The notes under the pieces: generated by a model | Database searches by the model: none | Told to the model about the DNA's origin: nothing | Seen by the model: only the letters and a program-made list of their open reading frames with translations | Shown here: piece by piece, positions 1 through 8,631 of the stretch | How positions within the stretch are numbered: position 1 is the first letter of the stretch | Layout: every line of letters starts with the position of its first letter | From: DASXQK01 sp963757155 | GTDB taxonomy: Bacteria; Pseudomonadota; Alphaproteobacteria; Dongiales; Dongiaceae | Length of the DNA: 64,000 nucleotides | Direction of reading: 5' to 3' | NCBI GenBank assembly: GCA_963757155.1 | Contig: CAVWQS010000014.1 | Location: 1 to 64,000 of the forward strand | Translations under genes and position numbers: made by a program

Positions 1-1363
1 TATGGCATGGACACATTTCCAAGCCTCATGCCGTGAGCGATATCGTGGAAGCGTTGCAGGCCCCTATGCATTGTGATGGGTCCCGGGGGTTTGCCGTTGT
101 TGGCCCCGTTCCAAGAGCCGAGGCGGGCGATGATCCAAGCGGCCCACGGCAGGGATTTGGGCTGGAAGGGGTTTCGCAGCCGGGTTGTCCTGCCGTCAAC
201 GGTGGGGGCGATGACTTCGAGGGCCTTGATATCGTCGCTGGCGAAGGCGGCGGTCGCGGGCCTGTTGTCGGCGCCATCCCTGGCCTGGACGAGTTGCATG
301 CAGACAATGGCGGCGCGCAGGGCGATGAGGGCGAGCTTGTGCAAGGGCTCAGGCGTCTCGATCTGGCTGTCTTCGATGCCGAGGCCCTGGCTTTTCATGG
401 TTCGGAAGAGCTGCTCGACCTGCCAGCGGCAGCGATAGTCTGCGATGGCTTGGTGAGCCTGTGCCAAGCTCTCGATGGGGGCGCTGGAGAGCAGGCGCCA
501 ATGCACCCCCTCAACCTCGGCCGGCGGATCAATCTCGCGCACATCGAGGGCGTGAAGAGTGAGGCTGGAAGGCAGATGGTGATCGGCACTGTTTCGGGGT
601 CGGCGCAGGCTCACGGGCGCATAGCGCAGGGCCATGGTAGCGCGCCGGGCGGCCCGGCCGGGAATGGCCGGCAGATCCAGGGTGAAGTGCTGGGCGACCG
701 CCAAGCTGTCGAGATGAGCGTACAGATAGCCGTCATCGGCCAAGCCGCGGTCGGTCTGAGCCCGGACCAGCAGTTCGACCTCCGGCGGACGCGAGGCGAA
801 AGCGGCATAGATATCGCCTTCGCGGTCGGCAATCACGGTGACGGAGGTGGCGCCTGCCGCACGCAAGCCTGCCGCGGCCTGAGCTCCGTCCAGCCAGCGC
901 TGGGACAGCTTGTCGGCCATCTTGCGGGTGCGCCCATCGCAGGGCACCGGCTCATGGTTCGCCCAGAGCTGCACATCGGCCAGCCCCAGAACAACACCCG
1001 TATCGGCATCGACCGCCAGCACCGGGTGGATGAAGAAGGCCGGATCAGTTCCATTGCCGCCGCGCCCGAAGGCCGCCTTGCGGTGCTTCTGGCGCGAGAA
1101 GTTGATCTCGCTGGTGTCCTGGATCGCCAGTACCCGCCGGCCGGCGACCTGGGCCAGCAGATGGCTCCGCGCCGCCTCGATCAGCGCCCGCTCGCTCACG
1201 CGCTCATTGTGCAGAAAGCGCCAGAACGCCTTCTCGTCGGCTTCGCCACCGCCCAAGCGCTTGACCGTAACCGTTCGGCGCAGCACCAAGCGATCGAGCA
1301 ACTGCTGCCCCTTTTGCGCAGCCGCTCGTCCCCAAAAGCCCCGAGATCCTCTTGCACTACCAT
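1..1363 (-). pseudogene. IS4-family DDE transposase, frameshifted near its N-terminus
   Basis: Translation of the minus strand gives a typical IS4-type transposase. The C-terminal part holds the YREK signature, YRCRWQVEQLFRTMK at about 412-456, with spacing Y-2-R-3-E-6-K. Upstream are segments such as VLAIQDTSEINFSRQ and TSVTVIADREGDIYAAF, which carry the probable catalytic Asp residues. The natural N-terminus (MVVQEDLGAFGDERLRKR, ATG at 1363) is in a different frame from the rest. The two join at an AAAAGGGG run (minus strand, about 1312-1319), where one base appears to be missing. No canonical programmed slippery heptamer is in frame there, so a true frameshift or an assembly error is more likely than programmed frameshifting. 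The last codon runs off the window. Confidence 0.8.
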
Positions 1364-1489
1364 TGCGGCCTCCGACCACCAGACCGCGGTACAGCGAATC
1401 ACGCATCGGGCGCCCTCGCCATCGACATTAGCGCCACCGAGTTCAATATGACGCACCTCGGCATGGCAAAAGATGTGTCCATGCCATAG
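1..1489 (-). mobile_element. IS4-family insertion sequence, cut at the window's left edge by about one base
   Basis: A single transposase reading frame on the minus strand fills the element. Terminal inverted repeats are visible: the first 16 bases (tatggcatggacacat) recur as an exact reverse complement at 1473-1488. The base at 1489 suggests that the true left end is one base outside the window. The resulting length of about 1.49 kb is normal for IS4-family elements. The transposase stop codon would lie inside the left inverted repeat, as TAG if the missing base matches the right end. Target duplications cannot be checked because the left flank is missing. The element probably no longer transposes by itself because its transposase is frameshifted. 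Confidence 0.85.
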
Positions 1490-1496
1490 CCCCGGC

Positions 1497-1547
1497 CCTC
1501 CCCCGTCAAAGCGCGGGCCTTGCGGCCCGCAGGGGGAGGGGGAAGAA
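1497..1547. repeat. GC-rich palindromic intergenic repeat, copy 1
   Basis: This stretch carries the core TCAAAGCGCGGGCC, then a short loop and GGCCCGCAGGGGG. A very similar sequence occurs at about 20809-20857, and a reverse-oriented relative at about 20616-20670. The core can fold into a hairpin (GCGGGCC/GGCCCGC). It lies between the IS4 element and the katE terminator. No function is visible. It behaves like a dispersed REP-type sequence. Confidence 0.6.
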
Positions 1548-1636
1548 GTAGCAGCGCGCTCGCGATTCTGAGCGGATGGATTGACGGATACGCGTTTTAC
1601 GTATAGAGTTAAATCTATGATCGCGTCGAAGAGACA

Positions 1637-1748
1637 CCCTGTAGATTCCCTGTAAAAACAGGTCGGACCGCCGCCTCCTGGCGGGGTCGAACTTGAGAGG
1701 CTGCGGATAGGAATCCCTGCAGATTCCCTGCAGAAGCAGATCGGACCG
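1637..1748. repeat. Pair of imperfect 34-bp direct repeats downstream of katE
   Basis: Two related units lie at about 1637-1670 and 1715-1748. Both contain AGATTCCCTG and end in TCGGACCG, and each has an internal repetition of CCCTG(T/C)A. They are about 78 bp apart. The surrounding gap (1490-1766) otherwise holds only the GC-rich repeat and no convincing gene. No function is inferred. Confidence 0.5.
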
Positions 1749-1761
1749 TCGGGAATCATCA

Positions 1762-1800
1762 GAAAAAGGGGAGGTTCCCGGGTTACCGGAAACCTCCCCT
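1762..1800 (-). terminator. Rho-independent terminator of katE
   Basis: A stem of about 15 bp with one mismatch (arms AGGGGAGGTTCCCGG and CCGGAAACCTCCCCT, loop GTTA) lies at 1767-1800. On the minus strand it is followed by five T residues (1762-1766). It lies 31 bases past the katE stop codon, in the right orientation to end its transcript. Confidence 0.85.
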
Positions 1801-1830
1801 GCCTCGACGACAGTATCGGAGGGACGACGC

Positions 1831-3984
1831 TCAGCCCGGCGTGCGCAGCTTGGGCTCGCGGCTCCAGACCCGCTGCTTCTTGGCGGCGGTGATGAAGCTG
1901 TCGATGGACTGACGCGGCTCCAGCAGGATCACGCCTTCCTCGCCTTCGGTGCCGATGCCGGCCTGCTTGAAGATCGGCGCGGCGGCGGCGACATGGCCGA
2001 TGACCTTGAGATGGCCGAAGGCGTCGCGCAGCCAGTCGATGGCCGCGGCCTCCTTGGCCAGTACCGGCGCATCGTCTTCGGAGGGCAGCAGGAGAACCGC
2101 GTCGAAGAAGATGGAGGGCGCGGCCGAGAGGGCGTGATCGACGGCGAGGGTCTTGCCGTCGGCGGTCTTCACGCCACCGATCTTCGGCCCGATGAGCGCC
2201 ATCTGGGCGCCCTCCGCGGCGATCGCCTGGCCCAGCTTCTTCACCAGCGCCTCGTCGACACCATCGGTGATCAGCGCGCCGATCTTGCGGCCCTTGAGGG
2301 TCGCCGGCGCCTTCTTGATGAGGCTGAGCGCCGGGGAAGGCTGAAGATCGATGGGCGCGCGCGCCGGCGTGATCTTGTCGGCCTGGCCCTGCATGCCCAG
2401 CGCCGCCTCGACGGGCTTGCCGAGATTCTCCTCGATGATCATGAGGTGGCCCAGCATGCGCTTGCGGATCGCGATGGTCTCGACCTTGCCGAGCTCGAAG
2501 GCGAAGGCGCTGATGACATGGCGCTGCTCCGGCTCGGAGAGGGAGCGGAAGAGAAGCCGCGCCTGGCTGTAATGATCGGCGAAGCTCTCCGCCCGCAGCC
2601 GGACCTTCTGGCCGGATTCCGGGGTGCGATGGCTGGCGAAGCCGAGGGCCGGATTCTCGCGCGGGCCCTTGGGATCCAGGCTGTTGGGCTCATAGGCGAC
2701 CCGGCCCTTGGCCACTTCCATGCGCATATGGCCGTCGCGCTGGAAATTATGCATGGGGCAGCGCGGGCGGTTGACCGGCAGCTCGTGGAAATTCGGTCCG
2801 CCCAGCCGGATGAGCTGGGTATCGAGATAGGAGAACAGCCGGCCCTGGAGCAGCGGATCCTCGGAGACGTCGATGCCGGGGACCATGCTGCCGGGATGGA
2901 AGGCGGCCTGCTCCGTCTCGGCGAAGAAATTGTCCGGGTTCCGGTTCAGCGTCAGGCGGCCGATGATCTCCACCGGCAGGATCTCTTCGGGGATCAGCTT
3001 GGTGGCGTCCAGCACGTCGAAGTCGAAATCGTCGGCCTCCTCCTCGCTGAAGGACTGGATGCCGAAGTCGAACTCCGGGAAATCGCCCTTGGCGATCGCC
3101 TCATAGAGATCGCGGCGATGGAAATCGGGATCGGCGCCGTTGATCTTCACCGCCTCGTCCCAGATCACGGAGGCCGCACCGATGGTGGGACGCCAGTGGA
3201 ATTTGACGAAGGTCGATTTGCCCGCCGCGTCGATGAGACGGAAGGTGTGGATGCCGAAGCCTTCCATCATGCGCAGCGAGCGCGGGATGGCGCGGTCCGA
3301 CATCGCCCAGACCAGCATATGCATGCTCTCGGGCATCAGGGAGGCGAAGTCCCAGAAGGTGTCATGGGCCGAGCCCGCCTGGGGATAGCCGCGATCGGGC
3401 TCCATCTTCACGGAATGGATGAGATCCGGGAATTTGATGGCGTCCTGGATGAAGAAGACCGGGATGTTGTTGCCCACGAGATCGAAATTGCCTTCGTCGG
3501 TATAGAACTTGACGGCGAAGCCGCGCACGTCGCGGGGCATGTCGCCGGAACCCGCGCCGCCGGCGACGGTCGAGAAGCGCACGAAGACCTCGGTCTTGCG
3601 CTTGGGATCGGTGAGGAAGCCGGCCTTGGTCAGATGCGGGATCGGCTTGGTCACCTGGAAGACGCCATGGGCGCCGGAGCCCCGCGCATGGACGATGCGC
3701 TCGGGAATGCGCTCATGGTCGAAATGGGTGATCTTCTCGCGAAGGACGAAATCCTCCAGCAGGCTCGGCCCCCGCGGACCGACCTTGAGCGAATTCTGAT
3801 TGTCGGAGATGACGATGCCCTGGTTGGTGGTCAGCGACTCCCCACCCGTGGCAGCCGTCTGATGAGTCTCGCCGCCCTCTCTGGCTTCGGGGTTCGGCCG
3901 CGACCGAGCGTGGGGGGCGGGCTCAACGGCGGCATGAGACGGGGCACGCTTGCCGGCGGGGGAACTGTCGGGCTTCTTCGCCAT
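1831..3984 (-). CDS. katE: Large-subunit (HPII-type, clade 2) catalase
   Basis: This heme catalase breaks hydrogen peroxide down to water and oxygen in the cytoplasm. At about 717 residues it matches the large-subunit class, not the 480-residue small class. The distal histidine motif RIPERIVHARG lies near residue 99, and the distal Asn region (FFIQDAIKFPDLIH) near 175. The heme-ligand tyrosine is in RLFSYLDTQLIRL near 390. From about residue 570 a DJ-1/PfpI-like domain (GRKIGALITDGVDEALV) forms the extra C-terminus typical of this clade. The start is placed at ATG 3984 because AGGTGA sits five bases upstream. A GTG nine bases further up would overlap that ribosome binding site. The gene has its own terminator, and an EcfG-type promoter match upstream suggests general stress control. 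Confidence 0.95.
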   Translation of the reverse strand: MAKKPDSSPAGKRAPSHAAVEPAPHARSRPNPEAREGGETHQTAATGGESLTTNQGIVISDNQNSLKVGPRGPSLLEDFVLREKITHFDHERIPERIVHARGSGAHGVFQVTKPIPHLTKAGFLTDPKRKTEVFVRFSTVAGGAGSGDMPRDVRGFAVKFYTDEGNFDLVGNNIPVFFIQDAIKFPDLIHSVKMEPDRGYPQAGSAHDTFWDFASLMPESMHMLVWAMSDRAIPRSLRMMEGFGIHTFRLIDAAGKSTFVKFHWRPTIGAASVIWDEAVKINGADPDFHRRDLYEAIAKGDFPEFDFGIQSFSEEEADDFDFDVLDATKLIPEEILPVEIIGRLTLNRNPDNFFAETEQAAFHPGSMVPGIDVSEDPLLQGRLFSYLDTQLIRLGGPNFHELPVNRPRCPMHNFQRDGHMRMEVAKGRVAYEPNSLDPKGPRENPALGFASHRTPESGQKVRLRAESFADHYSQARLLFRSLSEPEQRHVISAFAFELGKVETIAIRKRMLGHLMIIEENLGKPVEAALGMQGQADKITPARAPIDLQPSPALSLIKKAPATLKGRKIGALITDGVDEALVKKLGQAIAAEGAQMALIGPKIGGVKTADGKTLAVDHALSAAPSIFFDAVLLLPSEDDAPVLAKEAAAIDWLRDAFGHLKVIGHVAAAAPIFKQAGIGTEGEEGVILLEPRQSIDSFITAAKKQRVWSREPKLRTPG

Positions 3985-4058
3985 GTTTTTCACCTGTTTT
4001 TGGGAGCTGTCGGGGAACCGCGCGCCAAGAACACCCCAGCCGCCGGTCTGACAGGTCC

Positions 4059-4083
4059 AACGCCCCTTGCACGGCTAAGTTCC
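4059..4083 (-). promoter_or_regulatory. EcfG-type (general stress response) promoter of katE
   Basis: On the minus strand GGAAC is followed by exactly 16 bases and then CGTT. This matches the alphaproteobacterial EcfG consensus GGAAC-N16/17-CGTT. It ends about 75 bases before the katE ATG and points toward katE. The matching sigma factor gene, ecfG, is in the same window at 49371-49949. The match is read directly from sequence; its activity is inferred. Confidence 0.7.
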
Positions 4084-4185
4084 TTGCGGGAATGCCCCGG
4101 TCGAACGCCCCTCGGGAACATTTGCCGAGCGCCGGCCATTGAATTGCGCGCATCCGGTTCCACGAGCCGGTGCGAAGGAGCCAAG

Positions 4186-5286
4186 ATGCTGGCGGAAAAC
4201 GGCCACGATCAGGGCGAACAAGCCGATCCGCGGGGGACCGCGGCGGCGGCCGGGCTGCATTATGTCAGCGACGATCGGCCGGGGATTCGTCGCCGCAAGG
4301 CGGGCAAGCATTTCAGCTACCGCAACGACGGCCATGGCACGATGTTGGGCGAGATCCTCCGTGACTCCGAGACATTGGCCCGCATCCGCGCCCTTGCCAT
4401 CCCGCCGGCCTGGACCGACGTCTGGATCTCGGCCGACCCCCGGGGCCATCTCCAGGCGACCGGGCGCGATGCGCGCGGCCGCAAGCAATATCGCTATCAC
4501 CCTGCCTTTCGCGCCATCCGCGAGAGCACGAAATATGAGCATCTCCTCGATTTCGCCCAGGCCTTGCCCCGGATTCGCGCAGGCGTTGCGACCCATATGG
4601 CGCTGCGCGGCCTGCCGCGCGAGAAGGTGCTGGCCACCATCGTCAATCTCCTGGAGACGACGCTGATCCGCGTCGGCAACAGCGACTACGCCCGGGACAA
4701 CAAGAGCTATGGGCTCACCACCCTCAACAATCCGCATATCCAGGTGAAGGGTTCGGAGCTCCGGTTTCATTTCAAGGGCAAGAGCGGCAAGACCTGGCGC
4801 CTGCAGGTCCGGGACCGGCGCATCGCCAAGATCGTCAAGGCCTGCCAGGAGCTGCCGGGCCAGCAGCTCTTCCAATATGTGGATGAGGCGGGCGAGCCGC
4901 GCGGCATCACCTCCTCCGACGTGAACGACTATCTGCGGGAGCTTTCCGGTCTCGACATCACGGCCAAGGATTTCCGGACCTGGGCCGGCACGGTGCAGGC
5001 AGCACTCGCCTTGACGGAGCTGGGTGCCGGCGAAAACGCCACCCATGCCAAGCGCAATCTCAAGCTCGCCATCGAGCGCGTCGCCGCGCGTCTGGGCAAT
5101 ACGATCACCATCTGCCGCAAATGCTACATCCATCCCCAGATCATCGAGTGCTATCTGGAGGGTACGCTGGCTCTGGAGATTGGGGACGCGCCGGCGGCGG
5201 TGGATCCGGCGCTTACCCCGGAAGAGGCAGCCGTCTTCGCCTTGCTGCGCGGGCCTGTTAACGCTCTCGAAAGACCTGCCGCCTGA
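4186..5286 (+). CDS. DNA topoisomerase IB (poxvirus-type)
   Basis: This tyrosine-type topoisomerase relaxes supercoiled DNA through a 3'-phosphotyrosyl intermediate. The 366-residue length suits bacterial TopIB. Catalytic features are visible: Arg162 in TLIRVGNSDYARDNKSYGLT, a lysine near 197-202 in FHFKGKSGK, Arg264 in KDFRTWAGT, and the nucleophile Tyr314 in CRKCYIHP. The start ATG at 4186 has GAAGGAG six bases upstream. The open frame extends much further upstream, but only as an antisense artefact over katE. The gene is divergent from katE and stands alone, so there is no operon evidence for its role. Confidence 0.93.
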   Translation: MLAENGHDQGEQADPRGTAAAAGLHYVSDDRPGIRRRKAGKHFSYRNDGHGTMLGEILRDSETLARIRALAIPPAWTDVWISADPRGHLQATGRDARGRKQYRYHPAFRAIRESTKYEHLLDFAQALPRIRAGVATHMALRGLPREKVLATIVNLLETTLIRVGNSDYARDNKSYGLTTLNNPHIQVKGSELRFHFKGKSGKTWRLQVRDRRIAKIVKACQELPGQQLFQYVDEAGEPRGITSSDVNDYLRELSGLDITAKDFRTWAGTVQAALALTELGAGENATHAKRNLKLAIERVAARLGNTITICRKCYIHPQIIECYLEGTLALEIGDAPAAVDPALTPEEAAVFALLRGPVNALERPAA

Positions 5287-5392
5287 TCTCAGCGGCGTCG
5301 CTGCCCGTTTCGGTTACATATGGCTGGACCTATCCTTCCCCGCCGTTCAAACTCGATCCAAACTCGGGTTTGATCCCGGATGAGGGGAGGAA

Positions 5393-6450
5393 ATGGCAGA
5401 GCCTTGGGTCGGCATCATCGCGAACCCGGTTTCGGCGCGTGACATCCGCCGGGTGATCGCCAATGCCGCGAGTCTGCAGATCACCGATCGGGCCAATATC
5501 GTGTTGCGGGTGCTCGCCTGCCTGAAGGCCTGCGGCATCCAGCGCGTGATGATGATGCCGGAGGCCGGCGGCATCCGCGGCCATGTGAAGCGCGGCCTCG
5601 ACCGCTCGGCCAATCAGGGCGAGATGGAATTCCCCGAGCTGTCCTTCGTCGACATGCGGGTCACGGGAACGGTGGAGGACAGCCGGCGCGCCGCGGCGGC
5701 GATGTGCGCGGCCGGGGCTTCGGCCATCGTCGTGCTGGGCGGCGACGGAACACATCGCGCCGTGGCCTCGGCCTGCGGGAAGGTGCCGCTGGCCGGCATC
5801 TCCACCGGCACCAACAACGCCTTTCCCGAGCATCGCGAGCCCACGGTGACGGGGCTGGCCGTGGGCCTCGCCGTCGCCGGGCGCATCCCGGCCTCGGTCG
5901 CCTTCCAAACCAACAAGCGCTTCGTCGTCTCCGTCAATGAAGGGGCGGTGGAGGAGATCGCGCTGGTCGATGTCGCCATCGTGACGGAGCGCTATGTCGG
6001 GCGCGCGGGCGCTCTGGCGCACCGAGACCTTCCGCGAGCTCCTGGTCGCCTTCGCCGATCCCGAGGTGATCGGGCTTTCGGCCATCGCCGGGCTGCTCGA
6101 GCCGGTCTCGCGCCGCGAGCCCGGCGGGCTTCTGGTCTCCATGTGCCCGCCCGCCGACGCGACGCTGGTGCTCCATGCGCCCATCGCCCCCGGCTATATG
6201 CGCGACATCGGCATTCTCGGCTGGCGCCGCCTGCAGGCGGGCAAGCCGCACCGGCCGTCGATCGCTGCCGGCTCGATCGCGCTTGGACGGCGAGCGCGAG
6301 CTCTCCTTCTCCGAGCGCGACCGGGTCGTGATCGATCTGGAGGAGGGTGCGCTCACCACCATCGACGTCGGCGCCTGCATGCATTACGCGGCGCGCCACG
6401 CCCTCATGCATTCGAACCGCGTCGCGGCGCTGACCCGCGCGGCATCTTGA
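5393..6450 (+). pseudogene. acoX: AcoX-like ATP-NAD kinase family protein, two frameshifts
   Basis: This gene begins the acetoin catabolic cluster in the usual order acoX-acoA-acoB-acoC. The first part shows the NAD-kinase-like glycine motif VVLGGDGTHR and the downstream STGTNNAFPEH. AcoX has no settled biochemical role. The reading frame breaks twice. Near 5998-6000 an extra G turns a continuous ...ERYVGARALWRTETF into another frame, and near 6283 an extra T (GCGCTTGGAC) breaks ...SIALDGERELSFSERD. Removing both bases gives one protein of about 350 residues ending VAALTRAAS. Each segment is well conserved, so assembly indels are as likely as real inactivation. The start ATG has GGGGAGGAA immediately upstream. 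Confidence 0.75.
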
Positions 6451-6469
6451 TGAGAAGGAGGAGGACGCC

Positions 6470-7453
6470 ATGAGCAACAATCCATTTCCCTTGGACAAGG
6501 CCGGTCTGCTGCAGGCCTATCGCACCATGCGCAGGATCCGCGAATTCGAGGAGCGTGTTCATGTCGAATTCTCGCGCGGCGATATTCCGGGCTTCGTCCA
6601 TCTCTATGCCGGGGAGGAGGCCGCGGCCACCGGCATCATGATGCATCTGAACGAGCGCGACCGCATCGCCTCCACCCATCGCGGCCATGGCCATTGCATC
6701 GCCAAAGGCGTCGACATCGGGGAGATGATGGCCGAGATCTACGGCCGCGCCTCGGGCTCCTGCCGCGGCAAGGGCGGCTCCATGCATATCGCCGATCTCT
6801 CCAAGGGCATGATGGGCGCCAATGGCATATTGGGCGCCGGCGCACCGCTGGCCTGCGGGGCGGCGCTCGCCGCCAAGTTCCGCGGCGACAAGGGTGTGGG
6901 CATCAGCTTCGTGGGCGACGGCGCCTCCAACCAGGGCATGTTCCTGGAGAGCCTCAATCTCGCGGCCGTCTGGAACCTGCCGGTGGTCTTCGTGGTGGAG
7001 AACAACGGCTATGCCGAATCCACCGCCCGCGACTGGGCCGTGGCCGTGGACAGCTATGTCGACCGCGCCGCGGGCTTCGGCCTGCCGGGGGTGACCGTGG
7101 ACGGCACGGATTTCTTCGCCGTCTATGAGACGGCGGGGGAGGTCATCAAGCGGGCGCGGGAAGGCGGCGGGCCTTCGCTGCTGGAATGCAAGATGATCCG
7201 CTTCTTCGGCCATTTCGAGGGCGATGCCCAGACCTATCGCGGCAAGGGCGAGGTCGACGAGATCCGCCTGAACCACGACTGCATCAAGATCTTCACCGGG
7301 CGGCTGCTGGAGGCGGGCGTCGTCGAGAAGGCGGAGCTCGCCGCCATCGACAGCGTGGTCGGCAAGGAGGTCGACGAGGCGGTGGAAGCCGCCAAGGCCG
7401 CACCACTGCCGCTGCCGAAAGAGCTCATGACCGACGTCTACGTCGCCTATTGA
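6470..7453 (+). CDS. acoA: Acetoin dehydrogenase E1 component, alpha subunit (TPP-dependent)
   Basis: With AcoB this forms the thiamine diphosphate-dependent E1 enzyme that cleaves acetoin to acetaldehyde and passes an acetyl group to the lipoyl arm of AcoC. The 327 residues match the family. The TPP motif runs from GDG at 149-151 (FVGDGASNQGMFLESLNLA) to the NN at 178-179. Near the N-terminus RTMRRIREFEERV is typical of E1 alpha chains. A strong ribosome binding site (GGAGGAGG) precedes the ATG, and acoB follows 13 bases downstream. The alternative is a pyruvate or branched-chain E1 alpha, but the flanking acoX and acoC genes favour acetoin. Confidence 0.9.
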   Translation: MSNNPFPLDKAGLLQAYRTMRRIREFEERVHVEFSRGDIPGFVHLYAGEEAAATGIMMHLNERDRIASTHRGHGHCIAKGVDIGEMMAEIYGRASGSCRGKGGSMHIADLSKGMMGANGILGAGAPLACGAALAAKFRGDKGVGISFVGDGASNQGMFLESLNLAAVWNLPVVFVVENNGYAESTARDWAVAVDSYVDRAAGFGLPGVTVDGTDFFAVYETAGEVIKRAREGGGPSLLECKMIRFFGHFEGDAQTYRGKGEVDEIRLNHDCIKIFTGRLLEAGVVEKAELAAIDSVVGKEVDEAVEAAKAAPLPLPKELMTDVYVAY

Positions 7454-7466
7454 GAGGGGAAGAATC

Positions 7467-8474
7467 ATGGCACGCAAGATCAGCATGAAGCAGGCCCTGA
7501 ACGAGGCCCTCGACCAGGAGATGGCGAGGGATCCCCGGGTGATCGTGATGGGCGAGGATATCGTCGGCGGCATGGGCGCGGCCGGCGAGCAGGACGCCTG
7601 GGGCGGGGTGCTCGGCGTCACCAAGGGGCTCTACGGCAAATACGGCGACCGGCTGATGGATACGCCGCTGTCGGAATCCGCCTATATCGGCGCGGCCGTG
7701 GGCGCGGCCGCCTGCGGCATGCGGCCGGTGGCGGAGCTGATGTTCATCGATTTCATGGGTGTCTGCTTCGACCAGATCTTCAACCAGGCCGCCAAGTTCA
7801 AATACATGTTCGGCGGCAAGGCGACGACGCCGGTGGTGATCCGCGCCATGGTGGGTGCCGGCTTCCGTGCCGCCGCCCAGCATTCCCAGATGCTGACGCC
7901 GCTCTTCACCCATATCCCCGGGCTGAAAGTGGTCTGCCCGTCGAATGCCTATGACGCCAAGGGGCTGCTGATCCAATCGATCAGGGACAACGATCCCGTC
8001 ATCTTCTGCGAGCACAAGAATCTCTACGGCCATGAATCCGATGTGCCGACGGAGTCCTATGTCATCCCCTTCGGCGAGGCGAACATCCTGCGCGACGGCA
8101 AGGATGTGACCATCGTGACCTATGGCCAGATGGTTCACCGCGCCATGGCGGCGGCCGAGACTCTGGCCAAGAAGGGCGTGGACTGCGAGGTGATCGATCT
8201 CCGCACCCTCTCGCCCATCGACATGGATACGGTGATCGACAGCGTCGAGAACACCGGCCGGCTGGTCTGCGTCGACGAGGCCCATCCGCGCTGCTCCATC
8301 GCCAGCGATATCGCCGCCAAGGTCGGGCAGGCGGCCTTCAAATCATTGAAGGCCGGCATCCAGATGGTGACCGCGCCCCATACGCCGGTGCCCTTCTCGC
8401 CGTCGCTGGAGGATATCTACGTCCCGACCGCGGCCCATATCGTCGCCGCGGTCGAGAAGACCATGGCGCATTGA
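7467..8474 (+). CDS. acoB: Acetoin dehydrogenase E1 component, beta subunit
   Basis: This is the transketolase-like beta chain of the E1 heterotetramer, 335 residues. It shows the expected N-terminal pyrimidine-binding region (MKQALNEALDQEMARDP, VIVMGEDIVGG) and the C-terminal transketolase domain with VTIVTYGQMVHRAM and CEVIDLRTLSPIDMDTV. It lies directly after acoA with an AGAGGGGAAG ribosome binding site. It is separated from acoC by about 157 bases holding a palindromic repeat, so coupling to acoC may be weaker than to acoA. Confidence 0.9.
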   Translation: MARKISMKQALNEALDQEMARDPRVIVMGEDIVGGMGAAGEQDAWGGVLGVTKGLYGKYGDRLMDTPLSESAYIGAAVGAAACGMRPVAELMFIDFMGVCFDQIFNQAAKFKYMFGGKATTPVVIRAMVGAGFRAAAQHSQMLTPLFTHIPGLKVVCPSNAYDAKGLLIQSIRDNDPVIFCEHKNLYGHESDVPTESYVIPFGEANILRDGKDVTIVTYGQMVHRAMAAAETLAKKGVDCEVIDLRTLSPIDMDTVIDSVENTGRLVCVDEAHPRCSIASDIAAKVGQAAFKSLKAGIQMVTAPHTPVPFSPSLEDIYVPTAAHIVAAVEKTMAH

Positions 8475-8500
8475 ACGCGATGTAGCAGCCGTCTCTCTTT

Positions 8501-8579
8501 CGTCATTCCCGCGAAAGCGGGAATCCAGGGCAACCCGCGAGATCCATGGCCCTGGATCCCCGCTTCGCTGACATGACGG
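8501..8579. repeat. Palindromic dispersed repeat between acoB and acoC
   Basis: The ends are inverted copies of each other: CGTCATTCCCGCGAAAGCGG on the left, and CCCTGGATCCCCGCTTCG with ATGACG on the right, with a short unrelated middle. Related copies lie at 20488-20567, 25558-25643 and, interrupted by IS30, around 31074-32192. The layout resembles a small non-autonomous element or REP/BIME unit. Confidence 0.75.
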
Positions 8580-8631
8580 TGGAGGGGATGTCGCCGAGCG
8601 CATTCCACATCGAACCGCATCGAGGAGCAGC

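Noticed and set aside
33..1451. A 472-codon plus-strand open frame over the IS4 element
   Set aside because: The minus strand translates to a transposase with an exact YREK motif, and inverted repeats bound the element, so the plus frame is a shadow.
1993..4185. A very long plus-strand open frame antisense to katE, running in register into topoisomerase IB
   Set aside because: The amino acid composition is that of a shadow frame of GC-rich coding DNA. katE on the other strand has all its catalytic motifs, and the topoisomerase has its own ATG and ribosome binding site at 4186.
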